A stretch of 26,816 nucleotides of DNA from Truepera sp. (GTDB taxonomy: Bacteria > Deinococcota > Deinococci > Deinococcales > Trueperaceae), in contig JAGXSO010000078.1 in assembly GCA_018333775.1 (NCBI GenBank), positions 1-26,816 on the forward strand. The letters run 5' to 3'. A model generated the notes under the pieces. The model was not told where the DNA came from, did not search any database, and saw nothing but the letters and a program-made list of their open reading frames with translations. Positions 7,705 to 16,400 of this stretch are shown here, in pieces. Every line of letters begins with the position of its first letter. Position 1 is the stretch's first letter. The translations under genes and the position numbers were made by a program.

Positions 7705-7768
7705 CCTAGGTTTATACGCGGTCTTTACAAGAAGTGAGCCAGGGAATAGCCGCAGTGCCTGGTCCCTG

Positions 7769-9007
7769 TTACAGCTGGCGGCGCTCGGAGCCGCTATCGG
7801 ACCGCCCCGGTGTTACCTCTGGCGCCTCAATCGGCGGCGCGGGCTCAAGATAAGCCGGGCGCTTGAGCAGATACTCTTCTAGCAGCACCTTAGCGAGCGC
7901 TACCAGCGGGATGGCTAGCAGCACCCCGAGGATGCCGAGCAGCCCGACCCCTACCAGGATGGCGATAATCACCGTCACCGGGTGGATATTGGTGGTCTTG
8001 CCAAAGACCAGCGGGCTGTAGAGGTGTGTATCGAGCTGATTAGCGATCACGAATACCGCTAGCGCGCCCAGCGCCGACCAGGGGCTGACGGTCAAACCTA
8101 GCAGCACTGCCGGCACGGTGCCGACGATGGGACCCAGGTACGGGACGATGTTGAAGAGGGCGGCAAAAAAGCTGATCGACAGAGCCAGCGGCACCTGTGC
8201 CAAGCTCAGCCCGATGTAGAAGGTAATGCCCATCAGTAAGACGATCAGCAGTTGTCCGCGCAAGAACCCCCCCACTACCCGGCCGGTCTTGCTCAGCACG
8301 TCACGAGTGACCGGACGCCAGCGGACGGGCACGTAGCGCATGAAGGCAGGCCCGAACTTAGGGAAGTCGTAGAGGAAGTAGGCGCTGACCAACAAGATAA
8401 AGACTACTGCTACGCCGCCGGCGACGACCCCGGCTACACCGGCGAAGAGAAGATCGCCTCCCTCGGCCAGGAGCCGTTGCAACAGCTCGCGCAGCATGGT
8501 GGCAGCCTGGGCGAAGAAGTCGGCGAGCATCTGCTGGCCGACGGTGATAATCGGGAGCACCGCCTCAACCCCGTTTTCGGCTGGCTCGACGTCGACGCCC
8601 AAGAGTTCGAACAGGCTGGTCGGCAATGCTTGGAGCCAGTCTATCGCACCGATCAGCTGGGGGGTCAGGGTGTTGATAGCAGCCGGCAGCAAGCGGGCGA
8701 ACTCGCCCATCTGGGCGATTACTTGCCCGGTCAGAAACGAGCCCACCACAAAGAGCTGCAACAGCAACAGGTAGACCAGCACTACGGCTAGCGGTCGCCC
8801 GACGCGCAACCGCTGCAAAAGCTCCACCAGCGGATTGAGGATATAGGCGATAATGTAGCCTATCAGCGCCACGGTGAGCGCAAAGCCGTAGGCGTGGCGG
8901 AGCTGCCACAGTAGCACCAGGCCCGCCATGATGAGCGCCGTATAGGCTACGGCCCTTACCCAGGCGTTGCGCCAAACTACTTCTAGGGCAGTCCCATGCT
9001 CAGCCAT
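7769..9007 (-). CDS. AI-2E family (PerM/YdiK-like) transporter
   Basis: A 412-residue integral membrane protein. Two N-terminal helices are followed by a third, a loop of about 100 residues, and a C-terminal bundle containing the family's 'LFNIVPYLGPIVGTVPAVLLGL' region and the 'LDTHLYSPLVFGKTTNIHPVTVIIAILVG' region. About eight helices in total is normal for the AI-2E/PerM family, whose members export autoinducer-2 or act as ion antiporters; the actual substrate is unknown. The start is ATG at 9010 or 9007 (ATGATG). The first overlaps the upstream stop as ATGA, so translation is probably coupled to the LytM-like gene. The C-terminal tail is polar and cytoplasmic. Confidence 0.9.
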   Translation of the reverse strand: MAEHGTALEVVWRNAWVRAVAYTALIMAGLVLLWQLRHAYGFALTVALIGYIIAYILNPLVELLQRLRVGRPLAVVLVYLLLLQLFVVGSFLTGQVIAQMGEFARLLPAAINTLTPQLIGAIDWLQALPTSLFELLGVDVEPAENGVEAVLPIITVGQQMLADFFAQAATMLRELLQRLLAEGGDLLFAGVAGVVAGGVAVVFILLVSAYFLYDFPKFGPAFMRYVPVRWRPVTRDVLSKTGRVVGGFLRGQLLIVLLMGITFYIGLSLAQVPLALSISFFAALFNIVPYLGPIVGTVPAVLLGLTVSPWSALGALAVFVIANQLDTHLYSPLVFGKTTNIHPVTVIIAILVGVGLLGILGVLLAIPLVALAKVLLEEYLLKRPAYLEPAPPIEAPEVTPGRSDSGSERRQL

Positions 9008-9735
9008 CATGGCCCCGCGAACAGCAGAGCGGCGCGCAAGCGCACCGTATCTGCATCCAAACCTGCTCCGAAGTAGCTGTTGTCTTGCCAGATCTCATAA
9101 TGCAGCCTCGCTCCGGTTAGTGTACCCCTTACCCCTCCGTCGGTGCCGGAGTTGCCCACATAACCGATGACCTGCCCTCGATAGACCCGTTGGCCGCTGC
9201 TGAGCCCTTCCCGCACCCTTGAGAGATGCCCGTAGCGCAGGAGGCGCCCGTCGTCGAGCTGAAGCCAGACCTGGCGCCCGCGCAGGCGGTCGAGCTCATC
9301 TTCGGTGGCGCCGCGCTGGCCGACCTCTTGAATCAACGCCTGCCAAGCCTCAGGGCTCAGCTCGCTGTAGTTGAGATCGACCCGGATCAGCACGCCGTCC
9401 CCGGAGGCGATCACCGGTGTTCCATAGGGGATGGGGATGCCAGCATCCTGATCGACAAAGGTAAACCCCTGACTAGTGCCACGCCGGAACTCGCGGGGAG
9501 CCCCCGGCAGATAGCGGGGGTCTTGTGGAAGGTGCGCGCCGACGAGAGGGAACCACAACCCTGGCGGGGCGGTTGCCTGGGGCGCAGCGACTAGCTCGAG
9601 CTGAACGCGGCGCAGCTCGCGGACCTCGGCATGGCTGCGCAGCAGCGAGGCGGTAATCGCTACGCTATAGAAGAGCAGCCCGGCCAATACGTACCAGCCC
9701 GGTTTGAGCCTGCGTAGCTGCGGCCAGATGCTCAC
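9007..9735 (-). CDS. LytM/M23-like protein lacking zinc-site residues
   Basis: A 242-residue protein with a basic N terminus, one membrane anchor (about 13-32), a short helical linker and a LytM (M23) fold (about 80-220). Fold landmarks are clear: 'YGTPVIASGDGVL', 'YGHLS', 'GQVIGYVGNSGT' and 'RLHYEIW'. In active M23 enzymes the first motif is HxGxD and the last HxH. Here they read S88-Q-G-F-T92 and R210-L-H212, so two zinc ligands and the catalytic histidine are gone; only H170 and H212 remain. An insertion (about 122-155) separates the halves. It is probably a non-enzymatic regulator like EnvC or NlpD, acting at the cell wall. It starts at GTG with a leaderless-type promoter and overlaps the AI-2E gene by 4 bases. 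Confidence 0.85.
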   Translation of the reverse strand: MSIWPQLRRLKPGWYVLAGLLFYSVAITASLLRSHAEVRELRRVQLELVAAPQATAPPGLWFPLVGAHLPQDPRYLPGAPREFRRGTSQGFTFVDQDAGIPIPYGTPVIASGDGVLIRVDLNYSELSPEAWQALIQEVGQRGATEDELDRLRGRQVWLQLDDGRLLRYGHLSRVREGLSSGQRVYRGQVIGYVGNSGTDGGVRGTLTGARLHYEIWQDNSYFGAGLDADTVRLRAALLFAGP

Positions 9736-9741
9736 CTCTTC

Positions 9742-9771
9742 AGCGTATCACGTTACGGCATACGCCCTCAA
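9742..9771 (-). promoter_or_regulatory. Promoter of the LytM-AI-2E gene pair, leaderless type
   Basis: Minus-strand -35 TTGAGG (9771-9766), an 18-base spacer and -10 TACGCT (9747-9742) are followed by GAAGAG and the GTG start at 9735. With only 6 bases between the -10 and the start codon, the mRNA would be leaderless. TACGCT fits TANNNT. An exact tandem repeat lies just upstream (9778-9793). Confidence 0.5.
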
Positions 9772-9777
9772 AAGCGA

Positions 9778-9793
9778 GCTAACGTGCTAACGT
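9778..9793. repeat. Tandem 8-bp repeat GCTAACGT x2
   Basis: Two exact adjacent copies of GCTAACGT (plus strand; ACGTTAGC on the minus strand), beginning 6 bp upstream of the -35 box of the LytM-gene promoter. The placement suits an activator site, but there is no direct evidence for one. Confidence 0.4.
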
Positions 9794-9826
9794 GCCAGGC
9801 ACAACAACCGACTCCGCCGAACGTAA

Positions 9827-11632
9827 TTACGGGGCAAACTGCGCTACCAGTTGCTCATAGTCGGCTACGCGCGCTGCCGGAATGCTCAGGCTGCCCCGCC
9901 AGAAGGCGACATCTTCGATATCGATGCCAAAGCGCCGGGCCAGGGCTGAGGCATCGTCCAGGCCGGTGCTTGACAGCAGGTGGTCGTAGCGCTCGGCAAA
10001 GCCCTCGGGCTCGGCCTGGTACTGAGCGTAAAGCCCCAACCCGAAGAGGTAGCCGAAGGTGTAGGGGTAGTTGTAAAAGCTCTGATCGGTGCTGTAGTAG
10101 TGACTCTTACGGGCCCACATCAAGGGGTGCTGCTCGCTTAGCGCTTCGCCGTAAGTGGCCTGCTGCGCCTCCAACATCAGCTGCTTCAGCTCGCTCTGGC
10201 TCAGCTCGCGCTGATTGCGCTTATCAAACACCCCTTGCTCGAACAAAAAGCGCGAGTGAATGTCGATAACTAGCTGGGTGCTGCCGTGCAGGTCTTGCTC
10301 GAGGATGGCGAGCCGTTCGGCTTCGCCGGCTTCGGCTAGCGCCGCGTTGACCATGATGGTCTCGCAGAAGATGCTGGCGGTTTCAGCCAGCGTCATGGGG
10401 GTATCGCTCTGGAGGATGGTGCGATTCTTCTCGAAGAGGCAGTGGTTGTGGTAGGCGTGGCCTAGTTCGTGCGCCAGGGTAAAGAGGTCGTCCAGGGTGC
10501 CGCCAAAGTTGAGCATCACCCGCGACTCCTTAACGCCTGGTACATCCATGCAGAACGCCCCGTTGGTCTTGCCCTTGCGCGGCGGCACGTCGCACCAGCC
10601 TGCGGCGAAGGTTCGCTTGGCAAAGGCGGCCAGCTTCTCGGAGTAGCCGGCGAAGGCTGTTAATACCAATGCCTGGGCTTCGTCCCAGCTATAGTGGCGC
10701 GGCGCACCCACGCTTACCGGCGCAGTCAGGTCGTACCAGGGTAGGGTGTCTTTACCGAGAAAGCGCGCCTTGGCCTTAAGGTAGCGCCGGAATACTGGGA
10801 ACTGCTCGCTACAGGCCTGCTGCATGGCACCAAGGGCGGCGCGGCTGATCGCGCTGTCAAAGAGCGCTTCGTCTAGTGCGCTGGGCCAGCCCCGGCGGTG
10901 GGTCAGCTCATTAACTTCACCTTTGATGCTGTTCATAGCTGCGGCGTAGGACACAGCGTGGTGCTCCAGTAGCGCCATTTCGGCCCTAAAGGCCGCTTCG
11001 CGCACGGCGCCGGACTCATCCCGCTGCAAGATCTCCAGCTCGCTCAAGGTTACTTCGGCCTCCTCCCGGTCGGGCAGGCTAAGCCGCGTGGTGTGGCGGC
11101 TGACCAGGTCTTGCTGCAATTTGCTCCAGGCGCTCCCAGCTACGGGCTCTATGGCGGAAGCCAGGGCCTCAGCATCGTCGCTCATGAGGTGCTGGGCCAT
11201 AACCTGGCTGCGCCGCAGGAAGTGGGCGTGGGCGCGGGCCAGCTCAGACTCGGCCAGCAGCGTTTCCAGCGGCTGGGTGCCGAGCCAGGCCAGGAAGCGT
11301 TTGTAGAGCGCGCTAAGCGTGCTGGTTAAGGGTTGCAGTTCCGAGTAGAGAGCCTGCGCCTGGTCGTTGAAGGCGTCGGTGCTGATAAAGCCGTAAAGGT
11401 AGGCGCCGATATCGGTGGCGGTGGTGTAGAGCGCATTGAAGCGCTCTAACAATGTCTCGAACAGCTCGACTTCGGCGCCGACCGGCTCGCGCTGACTGTG
11501 GATCTGCCGCTCGTCCATGAGCGCCTGAAGGGCTGTTAGGTCGTGCTTAAAGCGCTCCTGAGCCTCACGGAAGATGGGGCTGTCTAGACCGGGGAAGATG
11601 CTCTCAAGCTGCCAGTGGGGGAGGGTTTGCAT
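9827..11632 (-). CDS. pepF: Oligoendopeptidase F, M3 family metallopeptidase
   Basis: About 601 residues, the usual PepF length. The zinc motif is HELGH (about 388-392) in 'LFTLAHELGHAYHNH', with the third ligand glutamate in 'MTLAETASIFCE' about 25 residues later. The N-terminal PepF helical domain and the C-terminal 'YSTDQSFYNYPYTFGYLFGLGLY' region with the family's Tyr-rich substrate-binding segment are present. It is a cytoplasmic enzyme that cuts oligopeptides of roughly 6-20 residues. The ATG at 11632 is chosen because AGAGAGG lies 6 bases before it; a GTG at 11638 would overlap that site. It lies 62 bases after the GH43 gene on the same strand, but nothing else links it functionally to the glycosidase operon. 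Confidence 0.95.
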   Translation of the reverse strand: MQTLPHWQLESIFPGLDSPIFREAQERFKHDLTALQALMDERQIHSQREPVGAEVELFETLLERFNALYTTATDIGAYLYGFISTDAFNDQAQALYSELQPLTSTLSALYKRFLAWLGTQPLETLLAESELARAHAHFLRRSQVMAQHLMSDDAEALASAIEPVAGSAWSKLQQDLVSRHTTRLSLPDREEAEVTLSELEILQRDESGAVREAAFRAEMALLEHHAVSYAAAMNSIKGEVNELTHRRGWPSALDEALFDSAISRAALGAMQQACSEQFPVFRRYLKAKARFLGKDTLPWYDLTAPVSVGAPRHYSWDEAQALVLTAFAGYSEKLAAFAKRTFAAGWCDVPPRKGKTNGAFCMDVPGVKESRVMLNFGGTLDDLFTLAHELGHAYHNHCLFEKNRTILQSDTPMTLAETASIFCETIMVNAALAEAGEAERLAILEQDLHGSTQLVIDIHSRFLFEQGVFDKRNQRELSQSELKQLMLEAQQATYGEALSEQHPLMWARKSHYYSTDQSFYNYPYTFGYLFGLGLYAQYQAEPEGFAERYDHLLSSTGLDDASALARRFGIDIEDVAFWRGSLSIPAARVADYEQLVAQFAP

Positions 11633-11694
11633 AGCCACCTCTCTTTAGCGCAACACAGCGCAGTTTACCAAGCCAAGCCGTGAGCGCTCGATGG

Positions 11695-13305
11695 TTACGG
11701 TACGTCCTCGCGGTAGCGAAAATAGTCGAAGTCGGCGTGTCGGCGCGTCCCACTCAAGTCTTGTGCGCAAAGCGCGATGAAGGTGCCGGTGAAGCTGAGC
11801 CCCGAGCAGTAGTCGTCAGAGAGCTTGCCGGCCTCGAAGCGCGGGCCGATCTCCTGCCAAACACCCGGCTCAGTGGCATAGGCAAACCGGAAGGTTTCGC
11901 GCTCAAAGATGACTTTAAGGTAGACCCGCACAGCGCCTTCAATGCCGAGGTCTGATTTAAGTGCCTCGCTATACTTGCCGTTGTCGCACACCAGGATATT
12001 GAGGCTCTTGCCGAGCGTTTCGTCGCGGCTGACCCGCAAGTAGACCCAGTTACGAGTGTTGTAGTAGGCGGCTAGTCCGGCTAAGTGCTGAAAGTGCTCC
12101 GGCTCGAATTCAAGGCAGGTCTCAGCTTCGGCATAGTGCGCCTGCAAGCGCCGCCCAACCAGGCTCTGGCGGTGGCGGGAAAGGAACGATTCGCGACCGT
12201 AGAGCCGCAAATAGCCGGGGCGCTTGGTGAGCGAGAGCCAGCTCTCATCGAACGGAATGCGGACCGTCTGCCAGTGAAGGCCTAAGGTCGGTTCGTCGAA
12301 GTCGTCACGTTCATTGTCCGGCTGGAAGGGGTGCGCTGGAAGGTCAGGGGCGGGGACCTCTAAGCGCGGCACATTGCCGCCGCCAGCTATGCGCGGCCAA
12401 TCGCCATCATTCCACTCGAGCTTTTGCAGCGCTGTTTCACGGCCTAGATTGCAGCGCCCCAAAGGCTCCAAAGGGCGCCCGCAGAGGTGGGCTAAGTACC
12501 ACTCTCCGCTCTGCGTCTGCACCAAACTCCCGTGCCCGGCCTTTTGCAGCGCCAGCTCCGGCCTACCGTGCGCGGTTAGCAGCGGATTGTCGGGATGAAC
12601 TTCATAGGGCCCGGTGATAGTGCGCGAACGCGCAATGGTAACAGCGTGCTGGTAGGTAGTGCCGCCTTCGGCAGTGACAAGGTAGTAGTAACCGTCCTTC
12701 TTGTACAGGTGAGGCCCCTCGGTGACGCGGAGCGGAGTCCCCGTGAAGATATTCGTCACCGGGCCGACCAGCTTCTGTGTCGCAGGATCGAACTCTTGCA
12801 GTAGGATGCCGGCAAAAGCGTTTTTCCCGTGGCGGTGATCCCAGACCATGTTTAAGAACCACTTGCGCCCGTCCGTGTCGTGAAACAGCGAAGGGTCAAA
12901 GCCGCTCGAGTTAAGGTAGATCGGCTCCGACCACGGCCCGAGGATGTCAGGGGCGGTGACTAGGTAGTTGTGGGTGTCCTTGAAGGCTTCGCCGACGCCC
13001 CAGGTCTTGACATCGGTGTAGATCAGGTAAAAGAGCCCGTTGTGGTAGCTAAGCTGTGGCGCCCAGATGCCGCCCGAGTCCGGGTTGCCGAGCATATCGA
13101 GCTGGCTGGCGCGGCTCAGCGGGCGCGTCAGCAGCCGCCAATGCACCAGGTCTTTGGAGTGGTGGATCTGCACGCCCGGAAACCACTCAAAAGTCGAGGT
13201 GGCGATGAAGTAATCGTCACCTACGCGCAGGATCGAAGGGTCGGGGTTGAAGCCGCGCAGGATGGGGTTCTTGATCAGCCTCTGGTGGGGGGAAGACGTA
13301 GCCAT
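11695..13305 (-). CDS. GH43 beta-xylosidase, cytoplasmic
   Basis: A 536-residue enzyme of the length and two-domain plan of GH43 beta-xylosidases (SXA/XynB type). A five-bladed propeller (about 10-310) precedes a beta-sandwich domain (about 330-530) that closes the active site. The three catalytic acids are visible: base D22 in 'GFNPDPS', pKa modulator D137 in 'SSGFDPS' and acid E196 in 'VTEGPH'. There is no signal peptide, so it acts on imported xylo- or arabinoxylo-oligosaccharides. The ATG at 13305 follows CAGGAGCTCAAC; a TTG 27 bases further up is out of reach of that site. It is last in the operon, separated from GH10-GH3 by 139 bases holding a hairpin and a tandem repeat, so its expression may differ. 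Confidence 0.93.
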   Translation of the reverse strand: MATSSPHQRLIKNPILRGFNPDPSILRVGDDYFIATSTFEWFPGVQIHHSKDLVHWRLLTRPLSRASQLDMLGNPDSGGIWAPQLSYHNGLFYLIYTDVKTWGVGEAFKDTHNYLVTAPDILGPWSEPIYLNSSGFDPSLFHDTDGRKWFLNMVWDHRHGKNAFAGILLQEFDPATQKLVGPVTNIFTGTPLRVTEGPHLYKKDGYYYLVTAEGGTTYQHAVTIARSRTITGPYEVHPDNPLLTAHGRPELALQKAGHGSLVQTQSGEWYLAHLCGRPLEPLGRCNLGRETALQKLEWNDGDWPRIAGGGNVPRLEVPAPDLPAHPFQPDNERDDFDEPTLGLHWQTVRIPFDESWLSLTKRPGYLRLYGRESFLSRHRQSLVGRRLQAHYAEAETCLEFEPEHFQHLAGLAAYYNTRNWVYLRVSRDETLGKSLNILVCDNGKYSEALKSDLGIEGAVRVYLKVIFERETFRFAYATEPGVWQEIGPRFEAGKLSDDYCSGLSFTGTFIALCAQDLSGTRRHADFDYFRYREDVP

Positions 13306-13328
13306 GTTGAGCTCCTGTAAATCCGTAG

Positions 13329-13352
13329 TCAAGTATTCGAGTATTCAAGTAG
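13329..13352. repeat. Three tandem 8-bp repeats upstream of GH43
   Basis: Plus strand TCAAGTAT, TCGAGTAT and TCAAGTAG lie end to end, immediately before the hairpin and 24 bases upstream of the GH43 ATG. The role is unknown; it could bind a protein or be a slippage product. Confidence 0.5.
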
Positions 13353-13374
13353 GGGCGAACACAAGGTTCGCCCC
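13352..13374 (-). terminator. Intergenic hairpin between GH10-GH3 and GH43 genes
   Basis: A perfect 9-bp stem, GGGGCGAAC (13352-13360) with GTTCGCCCC (13366-13374), has a 5-base loop. On the minus strand it is followed by TACTTGAAT, which has no real T run. It is therefore more likely an attenuating or mRNA-stabilising hairpin at the 3' end of the GH10-GH3 message than a full terminator. It would lower or decouple GH43 expression. Confidence 0.5.
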
Positions 13375-13444
13375 ATTCTCCCTGATGGTGAAAGAACGTT
13401 CATGGGTTATTCCTAAGGGAGTCCCAGAATGCAGCAATGATCCT

Positions 13445-16400
13445 TCAAGGGACGGTGACCCGCACCCGCACACCCTCGACATGAAGAGTGTAAACCCCCG
13501 GTAGCACGGTTGGAGCGGTGTCGCTTAGGACATCTCCGAGGACGACCGACAGGCGCTCGAGCGGGATATCAATGGTTAGCCTTTGGCGCTCGCCGGGTTC
13601 TAGCGTCACCCGCGTAAAGCCGACAAGCTGCCGCACGGGCACCATAACCGGCAGGGGTGGGCGCTGCAGAAAGACCGGCACCACCTTGCTGCCGATGCGC
13701 TCCCCGGTATTGGCGACTTCGAAATGGAGGGCGATGGCGTCGCCAGTTAGCTCGGCCTCGACTCCGCCCAGTGTGAACCTGGTGTAGCTCAGGCCGTGCC
13801 CAAAGGGGAAGAGCGGTTCCGGTGTCTGAGGGCCGGGGAGGGCATCGTAGGTTAGCGGAAGCTGCCCGACGCTGCGCGGCCAGGTAAAGGGCAATCTGCC
13901 TGCGGGATTATGGGTGCCGTAGAGCACATCTGCCACCGCCGAGCCCCCTTCACTGCCCGGCAGATATGCCATCACCACGGCGTTGGCCGCCTGCCAAAAG
14001 TCCTCGGGGAACACTAGTGGCCGGCCGGCGAAGAGCACCACCACGACCGGGGTGCCGCTAGCGGCTGCGGCGCGTGCTAGCGTTAGCTGCTCAGCAGGCA
14101 GCGCCAGCGAGGTGCTGTCCCCATACCATTCGGCATAAGGCGCCTCACCTAGCACCATCACTACCACATCGGCCTCGTCAGCCGCAGCTTGTACCGCCGC
14201 GGCATCGCGGGTGTCACGAAGGTGCTTTACCGTCACACCCTCGGCGGCACCAGCCTGCAGACCCTGCACCACGGTCACTCCGGGCGGCATCTCCGCGCGG
14301 CTTTCGATCCCCTGCCAGCCGATCGTCCAGCCACCCATCTGCATGGCAAGGTCAGCAGCGCCCGGTCCCATGACCAGGATGGTGGCGGGGCCCTCTAGTG
14401 GCAGCGTGCCGTCGTTCTCAAGGAGGGTAATGGAGGCGGCCGCGGCGCGGCGTGCCAGGTCGCGATCCACTTCGACAATCGCGGCGGCCTCGGCTGCTGT
14501 GGTGAAGGGATCTTCGAACAGGCCGAGGGTCATCTTAAGAGTCAGGATGCGCGTCACCGCCTCGTCGATGCGAGCCTCTGTGACAACGCCGTCCTCTACC
14601 AGCTCGAGCAAGGTGCGCGTGAAACTGTCCGCGTCGTGGGGCACCATGTACATATCGACCCCGGCGTTGATACTCATGGCTACGGCATCGGCGAAGGTCG
14701 CCGCTACCCGATGCACGGTTACGAGCTTCTCAATATCGTTCCAGTCGGAGACCACTACCCCGGTAAAGCCTAGCTCGCCGCGCAGCACCTCGGTCAGCAG
14801 ATAGTGCGAAGCGTGGACCGGCACGGCGTTGACCGAGCCGCTGTTGGCCATGACCGTCAGGGCACCGGCCCGGATTCCGGCTGCAAAAGGCGGCAGGTGT
14901 GTATCGCGGAGGGTTCGTGGGGGGATGAAGGTCGGGGCGCGGTCCATGCCGGTGATAGCCTGCCCGTAGCCGATAAAGTGCTTCACCGTGGCAGCGATGC
15001 GCCCTTCTGCTTGCAGACCGCGCACGCTGGCGGCTACTAGCTCGCTTGCCAGCAGCGGGTCTTCGCCAAAGGTCTCATAAAAACGCCCCCAGCGCGGGTC
15101 GCGGCCCAGGTCCGCTACCGGGGCAAAGTTCCAGTGGATACCGGTAGCGCGCACATCGCGGGCGGTACGGACGGCTATCTCCTTAACTAGGGCAGGGTCC
15201 CAGGCCGCTGCCAGGCCGATGTTGTGCGGGTAGATGGTGGCGCCTACTACGTTGTTGTGGCCGTGTACCGCGTCGGTGCCGTAGATGAGCGGGATGCCGA
15301 GCCGGGTGTCGAGGGCGTAGCGCTGTAGCGTATTGGTAAACTCTGCCCACGCCGCCGGCTGGTTAGGAACCGGCGCCGCGCCGCCGCCGGAGAGGAGCGA
15401 GCCCACGTGGTTATCAATCAGGATGCGCCTCAGCCAATACTCGTTCAGCGGCCCACGGTCCCACTCGCCCCTACCCATTAGGCGCGTGACGTTTACTTGC
15501 GTCATCTGGCCGACTTTTTCGGCCAGTGTCATGCGGCCGAGTAGCTCCGCCACCCGTGCCGCAATGGGTTGGGCGGGGTTCAGGTACTCCCTGAGCCACT
15601 GCAAGGCGGGCCGCTCCTCACCAAACCAGTCAATGAGAAAAGCGTTGGGTCGCCAGATCTCACCGGCTTTGTAGCCCCATAAGGTCACCCCGGCCACGGC
15701 CGGGTGCTCCCAGAAGATGGGGAAAAAGTTCTGGTAGAGCCGAAGTTGGAGATTATCATCGGCGGTATTCAGGCACAGCTCGGAGATGTAGATAGGAAGC
15801 CCAAGCTCAGCCAAGGTATCGAGGTTGCGTGCGATCACGGCGGGGTCGGCGCGCTCGAACCCGTGCCCTTGTTCCGCTATACCATCGATCAGCCCGCGTT
15901 CCTGCAAAAGCCTGGCTAGCTCCATGTACCGCGCCAGGTTATCGGCGCAACAGAGAATATTAAACTCATTAAGCAGCAAGCGGGCATTAGGGAAGTGCTC
16001 CCTGGCCCGCTCGAAAGACCAGATCACCCAATCCCAGCCGGTCTCGCCGGTGCCGCCCAGAGCCTCTTTAAAGGACGGTGGGTGATGCAAGGGTTCATTG
16101 ACCACATCGATCATGGCCACATCCGGGTAGCGTTCAGCCACCGCGCGAAACCACTCCTCGACCTCCGCGCGCTGCTCCTCGGGTGGGAGGGCCGCTACCC
16201 AGCGGGGCTCCTGCTGGCCCCAGACCAGGGTGTGAAACTTGACCGGCATGCCGTGCGTCCTGCCATAGTCGAAGATGCGGTCAAGCACCACCCACACCAT
16301 GGTATCGCGCTGCGCTTCGACCGAGAGCCACTTGCCGGCATCTTCCGGCGTGATCTGGTTCCAGTAACGGCTAAAATCCTCATCGAGTGCGGCGGTCTTG

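Noticed and set aside
7739..7768. CAGGGA...TCCCTG hairpin as terminator of the pspA pair
   Set aside because: The stem is only 6 bp, the loop is 17 bases and no T run follows on the plus strand.
13305..13332. TTG start for the GH43 gene at 13332
   Set aside because: The ribosome-binding site CAGGAG lies inside this extension and serves the ATG at 13305.
13389..13402. TGAAAGAACGTTCA as a third LacI-type operator upstream of GH43
   Set aside because: The outer arms match but the central CG is displaced, and no promoter could be placed around it.
14211..14804. Long plus-strand open frames opposite GH3 (also 8252-8791 and 23830-24402)
   Set aside because: They are antisense to well-supported genes, have biased low-complexity composition and match no family; they are expected shadows in GC-rich DNA.
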